The position numbers and the translations under genes are program-made. From assembly GCF_029937755.1 (NCBI RefSeq), contig NZ_JAPYPG010000010.1:1-64000 (forward strand): 64,000 nt of DNA. The letters run 5' to 3'. The notes under the pieces are model-generated. The model made no database searches, was not told the DNA's origin, and saw only the letters and a program-made list of their open reading frames with translations. The DNA comes from Henriciella sp. GTDB taxonomy: Bacteria > Pseudomonadota > Alphaproteobacteria > Caulobacterales > Hyphomonadaceae. The first letter of the stretch is position 1, and each line of letters starts with the position of its first letter. Shown piece after piece: positions 19,736-29,345 of this stretch.

Positions 19736-20320
19736 TCAGAAGACATCTGTGGCAAGATCGCTGATCTGCTGCTTCGGACGCACGATGGCGAGGAAGAGCG
19801 ATGCGCAGACGAGGCCTGCCAGCGCCCCGATCAGGCCGCCGGTCAGGAGCGCTCCGAAGAAGCCATCCTGCTGCATCGACGCTCCAAAGAAGCCGGTCGT
19901 TCCGCCGACCAGAAGCGCGCCCCAGATCGCGCCCCAACGGTAATAGGGGGCAGTCCGGGTGATCCCGCGCTTGGGAAACCGCCCGATGGACAGCGCCAGG
20001 ACAAGCCATGTGACGGGGATGACGATGAAGAACAGGTACCAGTTGAACGCTGCCATCATCACCGCCACAAAGGCGCCCATCATGAAGCCGCCACGCTCGG
20101 CGAACTGGGCTGGCTGGGCGCCGGCCAGGGATGTCAGCGTGGAAAATACAAAGGCCAGCATGGCCGCGATCAGGGCCACGCATATACAGGCGCAGATTCC
20201 GCACAGGAAGCAGGCCAGCGCCACGCGCTTTATCCTGGGCTTCTCGTCACCGGCTGCATAGTCGCGGACGGGGTTCGTCCCCGCATAATACACCGTGCCG
20301 TTCGGTCCGAAGTCGACCAT
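19736..20320 (-). CDS. Multi-pass membrane protein, unknown function
   Basis: The product is 194 aa from ATG 20320, with GGAGGGACAAGA upstream; the longer open frame to 20569 runs into thrB and is rejected. A soluble N-terminus of about 30 residues ([17 protein letters not shown]) is followed by about five hydrophobic segments, the last two rich in glycine. No family recognised. It lies between rnhA and thrB on the same strand. Confidence 0.75.
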   Translation of the reverse strand: MVDFGPNGTVYYAGTNPVRDYAAGDEKPRIKRVALACFLCGICACICVALIAAMLAFVFSTLTSLAGAQPAQFAERGGFMMGAFVAVMMAAFNWYLFFIVIPVTWLVLALSIGRFPKRGITRTAPYYRWGAIWGALLVGGTTGFFGASMQQDGFFGALLTGGLIGALAGLVCASLFLAIVRPKQQISDLATDVF

Positions 20321-20412
20321 TCTTGTCCCTCCACCGCGAGGCAGAATGCCACCTGTCAGGAGAAATGGAAACGCTTCAATCGGGCGCATGGAAGGCCCTG
20401 AGCGGGCAAGAA

Positions 20413-21378
20413 TCAGGCGCCGTAGCTCGCCGCTGACACCGCCTTGCGGTGGAAGGCGAGGCGCGCGGAATAGTCGAGCGGGTTCTTCGGCTTCACCAGC
20501 GCGTCGGCAGGCGTGTCGGTCCAGTCGACCAGCCGTGTCAGGAAGAAGCGCAGCGCCGCGCCCCGGCACAGCAGCGGCAGGAATTCGCGCTCGGCCGGCT
20601 CAAGCGCGCGAACGGACTCATAGCCCGCAATGAGGGCAGCGCCCTTCGAATAGTTGAACTCGCTGCCTTCCTCGAAGGCCCAGGCATTGAGGCAGACGGC
20701 GAGGTCATAGGCGAGCGCGTCGGTGCAGGCGAAGTAGAAATCGATGGCGCCGGAGAAGTCATCGCCGATGAAGAAGGCGTTGTCGGGGAAGAGATCGGCA
20801 TGGATGGTGCCGCGCGGCAGGTCGAGGCTGTGAGGTTTGGCCCGGCCGATTTCCGCGAGGTCTTCAGTGACGAGTGCGGCGAGCCCCGGTTGCAGCCCTT
20901 CCGCGGTCTCCTCCCGCCCATGCCACAGCTTTGGCCAGCTGGCCGGCCCCAGCGCGTTGGGGCGGGTCTGCTCGAAATCCCCCAGCGCGGCATGCATCAA
21001 AGCGAGGTTCTCACCCATCGAGCGGCATTGCGCGGGATTGGGCCGGGCAGGCGACAGCCCGTCGAGAAAGGAGACGATGACGGCGGGGCGGCCTTCCAGC
21101 TCACGCAGGACGTTACCTTCCCTGTCGGCAATAGGGGCCGGGCAGGGGAAGGCCTTCTCGGCCAGATGCTGCTTCACCGCCATGAAATAGGGCAGGTCCT
21201 TCGGATCGGCCCGGCGCTCGAACAGGGTCAGGATATACCGGCCCGTCTCGGTCTCGAGATAGTAGTTCGAGTTTTCGACGCCTTCGGCAATACCCTTGAA
21301 GGCGCGTGCCTTCCCGAGCGAATAATCGCTCAGGAAGGCCGCAAGCTTGTCGTCGCTGACACTCGTATAGACCGCCAT
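20413..21378 (-). CDS. thrB: Homoserine kinase (type II, APH fold)
   Basis: Phosphorylates L-homoserine with ATP in threonine synthesis. The product is 321 aa. This is the aminoglycoside-phosphotransferase-like ThrB of alphaproteobacteria and pseudomonads, not the GHMP type: FKGIAEGVENSNYYLET near 27-43, and the catalytic loop HADLFPDN at 193-200 with GAIDFYFACTDALAYDLAV as the metal motif. Same strand as the membrane protein and rnhA genes, suggesting a joint transcript. Confidence 0.94.
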   Translation of the reverse strand: MAVYTSVSDDKLAAFLSDYSLGKARAFKGIAEGVENSNYYLETETGRYILTLFERRADPKDLPYFMAVKQHLAEKAFPCPAPIADREGNVLRELEGRPAVIVSFLDGLSPARPNPAQCRSMGENLALMHAALGDFEQTRPNALGPASWPKLWHGREETAEGLQPGLAALVTEDLAEIGRAKPHSLDLPRGTIHADLFPDNAFFIGDDFSGAIDFYFACTDALAYDLAVCLNAWAFEEGSEFNYSKGAALIAGYESVRALEPAEREFLPLLCRGAALRFFLTRLVDWTDTPADALVKPKNPLDYSARLAFHRKAVSAASYGA

Positions 21379-21387
21379 GTGACGGCT

Positions 21388-22872
21388 TTATTCGCCACGG
21401 CCGATCATGTCACGCAGCAAGGTTTTGCCGGCCAGGAGATAGTGCAGCGCCGCCCACGCATAGAGCGAACAGAAGGCAATGATGGACCAGCGCAGGCCTT
21501 CGCTGTTTGCGCTGTTGCAGGCTGCGACCGCTGCGGTCGACAGCTCCGTTGTCACCTTGCAGGTTTCAAGGGACAGGTTGAGATCGTTTCCGGCCAGGAA
21601 CATGCCTTTCAGGAAGGTCGACAGGATGCCGATGAGCGGCGGACCGAGCCCGTAGCCGAGCAGGTTCACGATGAAGAGCGTGATCGCCACCGAGGTTGCC
21701 CTCATGCGGCTGTCCACCACGCCGCCGACGATCGCGTACATCGGGCCGAGATAGAAATAGTGCAGCGTTGCAGCGGCCATGAGTGGCGGCAGGGCGAGCC
21801 AGACCGTCGGCGCAAGAAACCCGAGGGCATAGAGCGGGACGGAAACGATCATGCCCAGCGCGGGCATCCACGACAGGGCCTTCGGATGGCGATGCGCCAG
21901 CCGGTCTGCGAGATAGCCTGAGGAGAAGACGCCGAGCGCCGCCATCAGGCCAATGATCACACCGAACAGGACCGCAGCCGTCTGGAGGTCCAGACCATGT
22001 GTCCTGACCAGGAAGGATGTCGTGAACTGGGCAACGCCATAACCGACAAAGGAGGCAATTGTCGCGCCGGCAACGATGTGCCAGAAGGTCGGTTTCTTGG
22101 AGAGGACCTTGAAGACCTCACCCATGCTGGAGCGTTCAAGATGTTGCAGTTCTGGCGGATCGCTGTAGCCCCGTGGCGGTTCCTTGATCGTCATTCTCAC
22201 GACGATGGCGAGGATCACGCCGGGAAAGCCGACGAGAATGAAGGCCACACGCCACCCTTCCACATTCTGCCAGTCGGCAAGGCCCAGCGCCCAGGTCCAG
22301 CCCCAGGCTTCAAACATGGCTGCCAGCGATGGTCCGTCCAGATTGCCGACGATGAAGCCTGCGAAAATAGCGGCAAACATGCCGCCCAGAGGCACGCCAA
22401 GGGCATAGATGGAGACCGCCGTCGCACGGCTCGAGGGTTTGAAATAGTCTGCAAGGAGGGACTGAGCGGGGGGCGTGCAACCGGCTTCACCGACACTGAC
22501 ACCGACCCTGAACAGGAACAGGACCATAAAGGATACCGCGACACCGCAAAGCGCCGTCATGAGGCTCCATACGAAGACCGAGATGGCAATGATCCAGACG
22601 CGGTGGAAGCGCTCCGCCATCCGGGCAATCGGGATGCCGAGCATTGTGTAGAGAATGGCGAAAGCCGGACCGCCCAACAGGCCCATCTGCCAGTCCTCGA
22701 CCTGGAAGCTTTCCTTGATCGGCTCGGTCAGGATGTTGATGATCGAGCGGTCGATGAAATTGAAGATGTAGACCAGAAGGAGCGCGCCAAGCACGAAGCC
22801 GCGATAGCCTTTGGTGCCATAGCCTTCATTTGGCTCAGTAATACTTCCGGCAGTCGAATCGACTGTCGCCAT
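21388..22872 (-). CDS. MFS transporter, spinster-like, copy 1
   Basis: The product is 494 aa with about 12 membrane segments. The N-terminal FNFIDRSIINILTEPIKES, the loop 2-3 region GIPIARMAERFHRVWI and GVGEAGCTPPAQSLLADYFKPSSRA (read in parts) match the spinster-type MFS group, which in these bacteria is often encoded near lipid or aromatic catabolism genes. Substrate unknown. GGGAGG precedes the ATG. It is a tandem paralogue of the gene at 23049 with a terminator between them. Confidence 0.9.
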   Translation of the reverse strand: MATVDSTAGSITEPNEGYGTKGYRGFVLGALLLVYIFNFIDRSIINILTEPIKESFQVEDWQMGLLGGPAFAILYTMLGIPIARMAERFHRVWIIAISVFVWSLMTALCGVAVSFMVLFLFRVGVSVGEAGCTPPAQSLLADYFKPSSRATAVSIYALGVPLGGMFAAIFAGFIVGNLDGPSLAAMFEAWGWTWALGLADWQNVEGWRVAFILVGFPGVILAIVVRMTIKEPPRGYSDPPELQHLERSSMGEVFKVLSKKPTFWHIVAGATIASFVGYGVAQFTTSFLVRTHGLDLQTAAVLFGVIIGLMAALGVFSSGYLADRLAHRHPKALSWMPALGMIVSVPLYALGFLAPTVWLALPPLMAAATLHYFYLGPMYAIVGGVVDSRMRATSVAITLFIVNLLGYGLGPPLIGILSTFLKGMFLAGNDLNLSLETCKVTTELSTAAVAACNSANSEGLRWSIIAFCSLYAWAALHYLLAGKTLLRDMIGRGE

Positions 22873-22988
22873 TGTGGCCTCCCTTTACCTCCGGTGCGGA
22901 CAGCTTCCTGAAGAAGTGCCCGTTTTATCGTTCGGATCAGGATTGCAAATCGGAATAGCCGAGACCAGACCAAATCGACGTTTCGCCG

Positions 22989-23041
22989 AAAAAACTTCAC
23001 CTGTGAAGCATCGGCCCGGCCAGAGACACCTGGCCGGGCCG
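22989..23041 (-). terminator. Double-hairpin terminator after MFS copy 2
   Basis: Reading leftward, an 11-base perfect stem (23012-23022 with 23031-23041) is followed by a 6-base stem (22995-23000 with 23003-23008) and then six T on the minus strand (A at 22989-22994). It would insulate the downstream MFS copy from the upstream one. Confidence 0.8.
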
Positions 23042-23048
23042 GACTGTC

Positions 23049-24560
23049 CTAAAGGTGCATGCCAGCGGCCGGTACATCGCCCCGGTAGCGGTCGCGCCCG
23101 AAGGAGACCGCAGCCATGAAGTAGGAGGCCGCCGCCAGGATCATGAACAGCACGGTGGCCGCCATGGAGTAACGCAGCCCGTTTGCATAAGCGCGGCAGA
23201 GCTCAGGGCCCGTCTCGCCAAGCGAGGTCGGATCCGTGCTGCACAGGCGGGGGTTGAAGTCCGCAGCCATGCTCGACAGGCCGGCATTGTTGATCTCCAT
23301 GCCCATGAAGAAGTCACTCATTGCGCCGACGAAGAGCGGGCCGATACCGTTACCGATAAGGCTGACGATGAGCAGCAGCACGGAAATCGTGGTCGCTCTC
23401 GATTTCGGGCTGACGATGGCTGTGCCGACGGTGTATTGCGCGCCGAGATAGGCATAGTGCGCAATCGCCGCAACGATCCAGAGCGCGAAGGCCATCGACA
23501 GGGTCGGGGCGAAGAAGGCAGCGATATAGAACGGCACCGAGATCAGCAGGCCGACGCCCGGCAGCCACGCAGCCACTCGCGGAAAACGTCCCTCAAGCCG
23601 TTCCGACAGGAAGCCGCCAAGGAAGGTCCCGCCGGCAGCAACAGCAGCCAGTGGCGCGCCGTAGAGGACCGCTGCATCGCGGACGCCGATACCGTGGACA
23701 CGCTGCAGGAAGGGCGCCTGGAAGTTGATCAGGCCATAGCCGACAAAGGCGACGAGGGCGGCCCCCAGCGAGAGCCACCAGAAGGTCGGCTTCTTGCCGA
23801 ACTCCCTGAAGGCGTCGAAGAAGCCCGCCTTCGCGGTGCTGTCGAGCGCAGGTGGGTCGGAATAGCCCCGCGGCGGCTCCTTGATGGTCAGAAGCAGGAT
23901 CAGCGCAACCAGCACGCCGGGCAGGCCAACCACGACGAAGGCGATTCGCCAGCCGCCGACGGTCGACCAGTCCATTCCGGGGAAGAGGCCGCCAAGGCCG
24001 AGCGTCCCAAGCCAGGCACCGAAGTCCTCGCCCTGGATACCGGCAATCAGGCCGCCGAAAAGCTGGGCGAGGACGCCGCCAATGGTGACGCCCATGGAGT
24101 AGATGCCAAGCGCGCCTGCCCGACTTCGGGGCGGGTAATAGTCGGTAATGAGGGAATTGGCGGGCGGCGTGCAGCCAGCCTCGCCCACAGCCACGCCGAC
24201 GCGGAAGATGAGGAGCCAGATAAACCCGCTTGCGACACCGCAGAGCGCGGTCATGACAGACCAGATAATGATGCAGAGCGCGATGATCAGGACACGGTTT
24301 GCCCGGTCGGCCCACATTGCGATCGGAATGCCCATCAGGGCATAGAAGAGCGCGAAGGGCGGTCCCGACAGGAGGCCCCACTGGGTATCGTTCAGTCCGA
24401 ACTCGTTGATGATCGGCTGGGCCACGACCGAAATCAGCGTGCGGTCGATGAAGTTCAGCGTGTAGACCAGCATCAGCGAGATCAGGACGTAGGACCGGTA
24501 GCCCTTCGTTCCGAAGCCCGTGATGTGGCCAGGTTCCTGCGCGGCCGTGGTATCGCTCAT
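23049..24560 (-). CDS. MFS transporter, spinster-like, copy 2
   Basis: The product is 503 aa with about 12 membrane segments. It has the same signature order as copy 1: LNFIDRTLISVVAQPIINEF, GIPIAMWADRANRVLI, GVAVGEAGCTPPANSL and EPPRGYSDPP in the central loop. GGGAGGAG precedes the start. The two copies look roughly half identical by eye, so the duplication is old. The nearby cyclase-family gene (24666) may hint at an organic acid or aromatic substrate, but that is only inference. Confidence 0.9.
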   Translation of the reverse strand: MSDTTAAQEPGHITGFGTKGYRSYVLISLMLVYTLNFIDRTLISVVAQPIINEFGLNDTQWGLLSGPPFALFYALMGIPIAMWADRANRVLIIALCIIIWSVMTALCGVASGFIWLLIFRVGVAVGEAGCTPPANSLITDYYPPRSRAGALGIYSMGVTIGGVLAQLFGGLIAGIQGEDFGAWLGTLGLGGLFPGMDWSTVGGWRIAFVVVGLPGVLVALILLLTIKEPPRGYSDPPALDSTAKAGFFDAFREFGKKPTFWWLSLGAALVAFVGYGLINFQAPFLQRVHGIGVRDAAVLYGAPLAAVAAGGTFLGGFLSERLEGRFPRVAAWLPGVGLLISVPFYIAAFFAPTLSMAFALWIVAAIAHYAYLGAQYTVGTAIVSPKSRATTISVLLLIVSLIGNGIGPLFVGAMSDFFMGMEINNAGLSSMAADFNPRLCSTDPTSLGETGPELCRAYANGLRYSMAATVLFMILAAASYFMAAVSFGRDRYRGDVPAAGMHL

Positions 24561-24665
24561 TGAATCTCTCCTCCCGAGCGTCTCTATCCCCGACGCTTCT
24601 CGGTCAGTGTTGTTGACTAGCGCGAAGCCGCTTGCAACCCCCGCCTAGTGTCACGTCCCGATGCA

Positions 24666-25604
24666 TCAACGGATGGCGACGGGATTGATGATCGCCTGCA
24701 CCGTGCCTTCCAGCTTGGGAACACCGAGCGAGAAGAAGAATTCCGTGACGTTGTCAGCAGCCAGTTCCGAAGTCACCATGTTTTCAAGCAGGTAGACGCC
24801 GTTCTTCGCGAGCAGGGTCAGATGAACGTCGAACGGCCGGTCTGCCGCCTCAAAGGGAATCACCTCGACCGCCCATGTATCGGCGCCCACGGCCACAACG
24901 CCGAGATCCGCGAGGTACTGCGCCCCCTCGACGCCGAGCCCCGGCTCGGTCTGTTTGAGGCCTTCAGCGTCCGCAGTCGCGGCCATGTAGCCGGTGTGAA
25001 AGAGGACCACATCGCCGGCTTCGATCTCGACTCCCGCCGCTTCCATGGCGGCATCGATCTCTTCTCGGTTGAAGGCTGTGCCATCCGGGACGGGGTCGGC
25101 GCCAACCACTTTCGTCATGTCGAGCAGGACGCCGCGCGTGGCAATCGGGGGCAGGGCATGAGTGCCGAACTGCGTCAGCCCGGCCGGCGTGACGAAGTCG
25201 GCGACGGGCACGCCATTATAGTATTGATGGTTGATGCCCATATGGCCGAGGCCGTCGATCTGGCTGCCGATGCCGACCCAGACATCGACGATGTCATCAT
25301 TGCCGGTCGCCTTGTTGGCCCCCAGCGGCGTGCCGGATCCGTCGGAAAGCTGCAGCACGGTGACATCGTATTCACGTGGGCCATAGGCCGGCGTGTCGCG
25401 GCCGGTCACCATGCCAAGCGAATAGGTCTTGCCCGTTGTGATGAGCTTGGCGGCCTCCGCAGTCTTTTCTGCCGAAAGTTCATTCACCGCGCCAAGGCGG
25501 TCGTCAGCGCCATACTGGGATGGATACCAGCTCTCGGTTTCCTGAGCGCCAGCGGCGCATACAGCCAGCAGGGCAGCGCCTGTCGCGATCATCAGTCGTT
25601 TCAT
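24666..25604 (-). CDS. Secreted cyclase family protein (kynurenine formamidase-like)
   Basis: The product is 312 aa with a signal peptide ending AAGA near residue 20, so it acts in the periplasm or outside. The cyclase/formamidase fold is indicated by SQIDGLGHMGINHQYYNG near 114-131, with D117, H121 and H126 as likely metal ligands, a VLLDM strand and DVVLFHTGY. The consensus HxGTHxD is modified to QIDGLGH. Relatives hydrolyse amides or lactones; the substrate here is unknown. CGGGAGGAAA lies before the ATG. Same strand as the MFS pair. Confidence 0.82.
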   Translation of the reverse strand: MKRLMIATGAALLAVCAAGAQETESWYPSQYGADDRLGAVNELSAEKTAEAAKLITTGKTYSLGMVTGRDTPAYGPREYDVTVLQLSDGSGTPLGANKATGNDDIVDVWVGIGSQIDGLGHMGINHQYYNGVPVADFVTPAGLTQFGTHALPPIATRGVLLDMTKVVGADPVPDGTAFNREEIDAAMEAAGVEIEAGDVVLFHTGYMAATADAEGLKQTEPGLGVEGAQYLADLGVVAVGADTWAVEVIPFEAADRPFDVHLTLLAKNGVYLLENMVTSELAADNVTEFFFSLGVPKLEGTVQAIINPVAIR

Positions 25605-25866
25605 TTTTTCCTCCCGTCCCGTCTGTTTGGGCGACTGTGCGCCGAGGCGGGTGGACGTGTCCAGCGCTTCTTCCTGGGCAGGTCACTGCATGATCGTTTG
25701 CAACCGGTGCGAAAAGCATGTACGTAGACAATTCGAATTTGGCCGGACGATCAGGCAGGACCACCGCGATAGCGGTCAGACGCTCAGAATTTTCCCAAAA
25801 AAGACGAACTCCAGACGCGCAATGTCGCGCGCTTGGCCACAAATTGTGCACTGAAAGGAAATTCTG

Positions 25867-26076
25867 ATGAATTCTGGCACCGTGAAATTTTACAACGACC
25901 AAAAAGGCTTTGGCTTTATCGCTCCGGACGATGGCGGCAACGACGTGTTCGTTCACGCCACCGCGCTCGAGCGTTCGGGCATGACCGCCCTGCGCGAAGG
26001 CCAGAAGGTCTCCTTCGACACCGCTGTTGATCAGCGTAGCGGCAAGACTGCCGTCAACACGATCGAAGCCGCCTAA
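25867..26076 (+). CDS. cspA: Cold shock protein (CspA family)
   Basis: OB-fold single-stranded RNA/DNA-binding chaperone. The product is 69 aa with RNP1 KGFGFI at 13-18 and RNP2 VFVHA at 27-31. AAAGGAAAT precedes the ATG. The gap of 262 bases to the divergent cyclase gene leaves room for the long structured leader typical of this family; I see no clear promoter there, only a weak TTGCAA near 25697. A strong terminator follows at 26115. Confidence 0.95.
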   Translation: MNSGTVKFYNDQKGFGFIAPDDGGNDVFVHATALERSGMTALREGQKVSFDTAVDQRSGKTAVNTIEAA

Positions 26077-26112
26077 GGCTGGCCGGCTGCTTCGGCAGCC
26101 AGCAGATTGTAG

Positions 26113-26144
26113 AAAAGCCGCCTTCGCGAGAAGGCGGCTTTTTT
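26113..26144. terminator. Bidirectional terminator after cold shock gene
   Basis: AAGCCGCCTT (26115-26124), loop CGCGAG, AAGGCGGCTT (26131-26140), flanked by A-run and T-run. It ends the csp transcript and the convergent GST transcript. Confidence 0.92.
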
Positions 26145-26163
26145 CATTTTGGCGGAAGAAAGT

Positions 26164-27138
26164 TTAGCCGCGGCCGTGCGGGGCCTCCCAGTCCATGACC
26201 GGACCGGCTGGAACGATACGGGTCGGGTTCACCATGTCGTGGCTTTCATAATAGTGACGCTGGGCGTGTTTCGCGTTCACGGTCTCGGCAATGCCGGGCC
26301 ACTGATAAAGGTCGCGGGCATAGGGCCAGAGGTGCTCATAAGCTGCCAGGCGGCGGATATTGCACTTGAAGTGGCCATGATAGACCAGGTCGAACCGATA
26401 GAGCGTCGTCCACAGCCGCCAGTCAGCCTCGGTCGGCGTGTCGCCTGTCAGGAAACGTGAGCGCGACAGCTTGTCGTCCAGCCAGTCGAGCGACTCGAAC
26501 AGCGGGTAGACGGCCTCTTCATATGCCTGCTGCGATGTCGCGAAGCCGGATTTGTAAACGCCATTATTTACAGTGTGGTAGACGCGTTCGTTGATCTCGT
26601 CGATCTCGGCACGCTTGTCTTCCGGATAGTAATCACCTTCCTTCGCGCCGACCCCGTCGAAGGCGGAATTGAACATGCGGATGATGTCGGCGGACTCGTT
26701 GGAGACAATGGTCTCCTTTTCCTTGTCCCAGATCGTCGGCACCGTAACGCGGCCGGTATAGTGCGGGTCGGCCTTGAGGTAGACTTCATAGAAGAATTCC
26801 GAGCCGAACAGCTTGTCCTCGACAATACCGTCCGGATCCTTCTGGAAGGTCCAGCCATTCTCGCCCATGAACCAGTGTGTCACGGAGACATCGATCATGT
26901 CTTCGAGGCCCTTGAGCTTGCGGAAGATCAGCGCCCGGTGAGCCCAGGGGCAGGCGTAGGAGACATAGAGATGATAGCGGCCCGGTTCGGCCTTGAAGCC
27001 GCCTTCGCCGCTCGGGCCCGGCGAGCCGTCGGCGGTAATCCAGTTGCGAAACTGGCTTTCAGAGCGCACGAACTTGCCACCCTGCGCGTCGGTGTCATAC
27101 CACTTGTCCTGCCAGATGCCGTTATTGAGTAGGCCCAT
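26164..27138 (-). CDS. Xi-class glutathione S-transferase (glutathionyl-hydroquinone reductase)
   Basis: Reduces glutathionyl-hydroquinones with GSH through a catalytic cysteine. The product is 324 aa, the family length. The active site is C63-P-W-A-H-R, followed by the typical THWFMGENGWTF segment, TVPTIWDKEKETIVSNES in the thioredoxin domain, and the alpha-helical domain with RFLTGDTPTEADWRLWTTL. Convergent with the cold shock gene. Confidence 0.93.
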   Translation of the reverse strand: MGLLNNGIWQDKWYDTDAQGGKFVRSESQFRNWITADGSPGPSGEGGFKAEPGRYHLYVSYACPWAHRALIFRKLKGLEDMIDVSVTHWFMGENGWTFQKDPDGIVEDKLFGSEFFYEVYLKADPHYTGRVTVPTIWDKEKETIVSNESADIIRMFNSAFDGVGAKEGDYYPEDKRAEIDEINERVYHTVNNGVYKSGFATSQQAYEEAVYPLFESLDWLDDKLSRSRFLTGDTPTEADWRLWTTLYRFDLVYHGHFKCNIRRLAAYEHLWPYARDLYQWPGIAETVNAKHAQRHYYESHDMVNPTRIVPAGPVMDWEAPHGRG

Positions 27139-27281
27139 GATACGTCTGTCGCTCCTATGTCTGAATGCTGACAGACCAACTAGGAGGCCGGGCGCACCGT
27201 TCCAGCGCGAAGGCGGGATAAGGCCTATTCAGCCCGCGAATAGGCGCATGAAAAGGCGATCCGGTGAGCCACTGGGGAGGG

Positions 27282-29198
27282 TCAGGATTTCGGGCGTTTG
27301 GCCTTCGGGCGCTTTGGCGGGCTCATCCCCGATGGCCCGGTGCGGTGCTGATGCTTTTTAGGTTTTGACCGCTTCGGGGTTTCCCGGGGCCTGTTCTCAA
27401 GCTCGGACGGTGGTGTCGGCCGGGGTTTGCGGGGCTTGTCCTCGGGCGACCATTCGGCCCGGTGCGGCTTGGGCTTCTTCTTCTTTTTCGGCGCATCTGC
27501 AGAAGGTGCAGCGGCGCTTTTCTGGCCGGAATAGGCTGACCGGCCGGGCGGCTGGTCGCCCTCGCGCCAGGCCGTGATCGACTTTTCGAGCCGGCCTTCG
27601 GCGCCGATCGTGGCGAAGAAGGGCTCCACACTGTCGGGCTTCAGTTCGACGCGGCTATGGGCCTCCTCGATCCGGATTGCGCCGATCTGGCTGCGGTCGA
27701 GCCCGCCGGACTTGCACAGCATGGGCAGCAGCCAGCGCGGCTCGGCGCCGGACTTGCGGCCCACTGAAAGATTGATCCACACGCCGTTCTCGAAATCGTC
27801 GCGCGGTGCGCGGGGCTCTCTCGGGCCGCGCTGTTCCTGCGGCTTGCGGCGGCCATCGCGCTGTCCGCCCTGGCCACGGTCCTCGGGTACTGGCATGAGG
27901 TCTTCCGGCGCCGACCGTTTCGCGCGGTGCAGGGCAACAAAGGCGGCGGCGACCTGTTCGGCGCCGTGAATGTCGATCAGGGCCTTCGCCATCTCGCTGT
28001 CGGCGGTTGAGACCGGTTCGCTCAGCGAAGGGTGGTTGAGCAGGCGCTCATCGTCGCGGCGCTGGATGTCATCGGCGCCCGGCGCATCGCCCCAGCTGGC
28101 TTCCACCTTCGCATCGCCGAGCAACCGTTCGATGCGGCGGCGCGCCTTGAACGGCACGATCAGGACGCTGATCCCCTTGCGCCCGGCCCGGCCCGTGCGG
28201 CCGCTGCGATGCAGGAGGCTTTCCTGATTGGTCGGCAGGTCGGCATGGATGACGAGGTCAAGATCGGGCAGGTCGAGACCGCGCGCGGCAACATCGGTTG
28301 CGACGCAGACATTCGCCCGGCCATCGCGCAGCGCCTGAAGCGCATGTGTGCGTTCGGTCTGGCTGAGTTCGCCCGACAGCGCGACAACGCTCAGGCCGCG
28401 ATTGTGGAAGCGGGCCAGAAGATGGTTCACATTCGCCCGCGTCTTGCAGAAGACGAGCGCATTCTTCGCCTCGTGGAAGCGCAGGACGTTGATGATCGCA
28501 TTCTCGGTATCGACCGGGGCCACGACATGCGCGCGATATTCGATATCGGCATGGTGGCTAGTGGCCGAGATGGTGTTGACGCGCACGGCGTCGCGCTGGA
28601 AATTTGCGGCCAGTCTCGCGATCGGCTTCGACACGGTTGCCGAGAAGAGCAGGGTGCGTCGGCCTTCGGGCGCGGCCTTGAGGATGGTTTCGAGTTCCTC
28701 GCGAAAACCGAGGTTCAGCATCTCGTCGGCTTCGTCGAGGACGACCACCCGGATGTCGTCGAGCACAAGTCCGCCGCGATTGATGTGATCGACCAGCCGT
28801 CCCGGCGTGCCGACGACGATGTGGGCGCCGCGTGCAAGGGAGCGGCGCTCTTCGCGGGGATCCATACCCCCGACACAGGAGACGACCGACGCGCCGGCCT
28901 CGGCATAGAGCCACTGGAGTTCGCGGTGGACCTGCACGGCAAGCTCACGGGTTGGCGCGACGACCAGCGCCAGCGGGGAACCTGCACGGCCCAAGCGTTC
29001 CGCACCATCCAGCAGGGACGGCGCCGTTGCGATCCCGAACGCGACCGTCTTGCCGGAGCCTGTCTGCGCGGAGACGAGAAGGTCCTGTCCTTCCAGCTCC
29101 GGGTCGAGCATCGCGGTTTGCACGGGGGTGAGGCTGTCATAGCCACGCGCGGCGAGGGCCTGGCCCAAAGCGGGCGCAACAGCTGGGTGGTCGGTCAT
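27282..29198 (-). CDS. DEAD-box ATP-dependent RNA helicase
   Basis: ATP-driven RNA remodelling, probably in ribosome assembly or cold growth. The product is 638 aa. Q motif SLTPVQTAML near 22, motif I AQTGSGKT at 44-51, motif II DEAD at 155-158, SAT motif, and motif VI HRSGRTGRAGRKG. After residue about 480 there is a DbpA-type RNA-binding domain (GVWINLSVGRKSG, LPMLCKSGGLDRSQIGAIRI) and a Lys/Pro/Arg-rich tail. The layout resembles DeaD/CsdA. Which rRNA region it acts on cannot be read. Confidence 0.93.
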   Translation of the reverse strand: MTDHPAVAPALGQALAARGYDSLTPVQTAMLDPELEGQDLLVSAQTGSGKTVAFGIATAPSLLDGAERLGRAGSPLALVVAPTRELAVQVHRELQWLYAEAGASVVSCVGGMDPREERRSLARGAHIVVGTPGRLVDHINRGGLVLDDIRVVVLDEADEMLNLGFREELETILKAAPEGRRTLLFSATVSKPIARLAANFQRDAVRVNTISATSHHADIEYRAHVVAPVDTENAIINVLRFHEAKNALVFCKTRANVNHLLARFHNRGLSVVALSGELSQTERTHALQALRDGRANVCVATDVAARGLDLPDLDLVIHADLPTNQESLLHRSGRTGRAGRKGISVLIVPFKARRRIERLLGDAKVEASWGDAPGADDIQRRDDERLLNHPSLSEPVSTADSEMAKALIDIHGAEQVAAAFVALHRAKRSAPEDLMPVPEDRGQGGQRDGRRKPQEQRGPREPRAPRDDFENGVWINLSVGRKSGAEPRWLLPMLCKSGGLDRSQIGAIRIEEAHSRVELKPDSVEPFFATIGAEGRLEKSITAWREGDQPPGRSAYSGQKSAAAPSADAPKKKKKPKPHRAEWSPEDKPRKPRPTPPSELENRPRETPKRSKPKKHQHRTGPSGMSPPKRPKAKRPKS

Positions 29199-29345
29199 GG
29201 TCGGGCTTTCGGATCGTTTTGGCCGCTCAAACCAGGCGGCCTGACAGCGTGTATGAGGCCGAATGCCTGAACCCTGTCGAAGCGGGTCACATAATGGGAT
29301 TTACCGCGTTTGGCTATGACCCCCGTCACCTACGGCTGATGAATC

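Noticed and set aside
19692-20204. Upstream extension of rnhA to a 319-residue protein
   Set aside because: The added part is an out-of-frame reading of the neighbouring membrane-protein gene; RNase HI starts at 19691.
20449-21921. 490-residue open frame on the plus strand
   Set aside because: Mirror of thrB and the MFS gene; no domain and no ribosome site.
23055-24563. 502-residue open frame on the plus strand
   Set aside because: Mirror of the second MFS gene; composition typical of antisense frames.
28032-29270. 412-residue open frame on the plus strand
   Set aside because: Antisense to the DEAD-box helicase, which has all its motifs.
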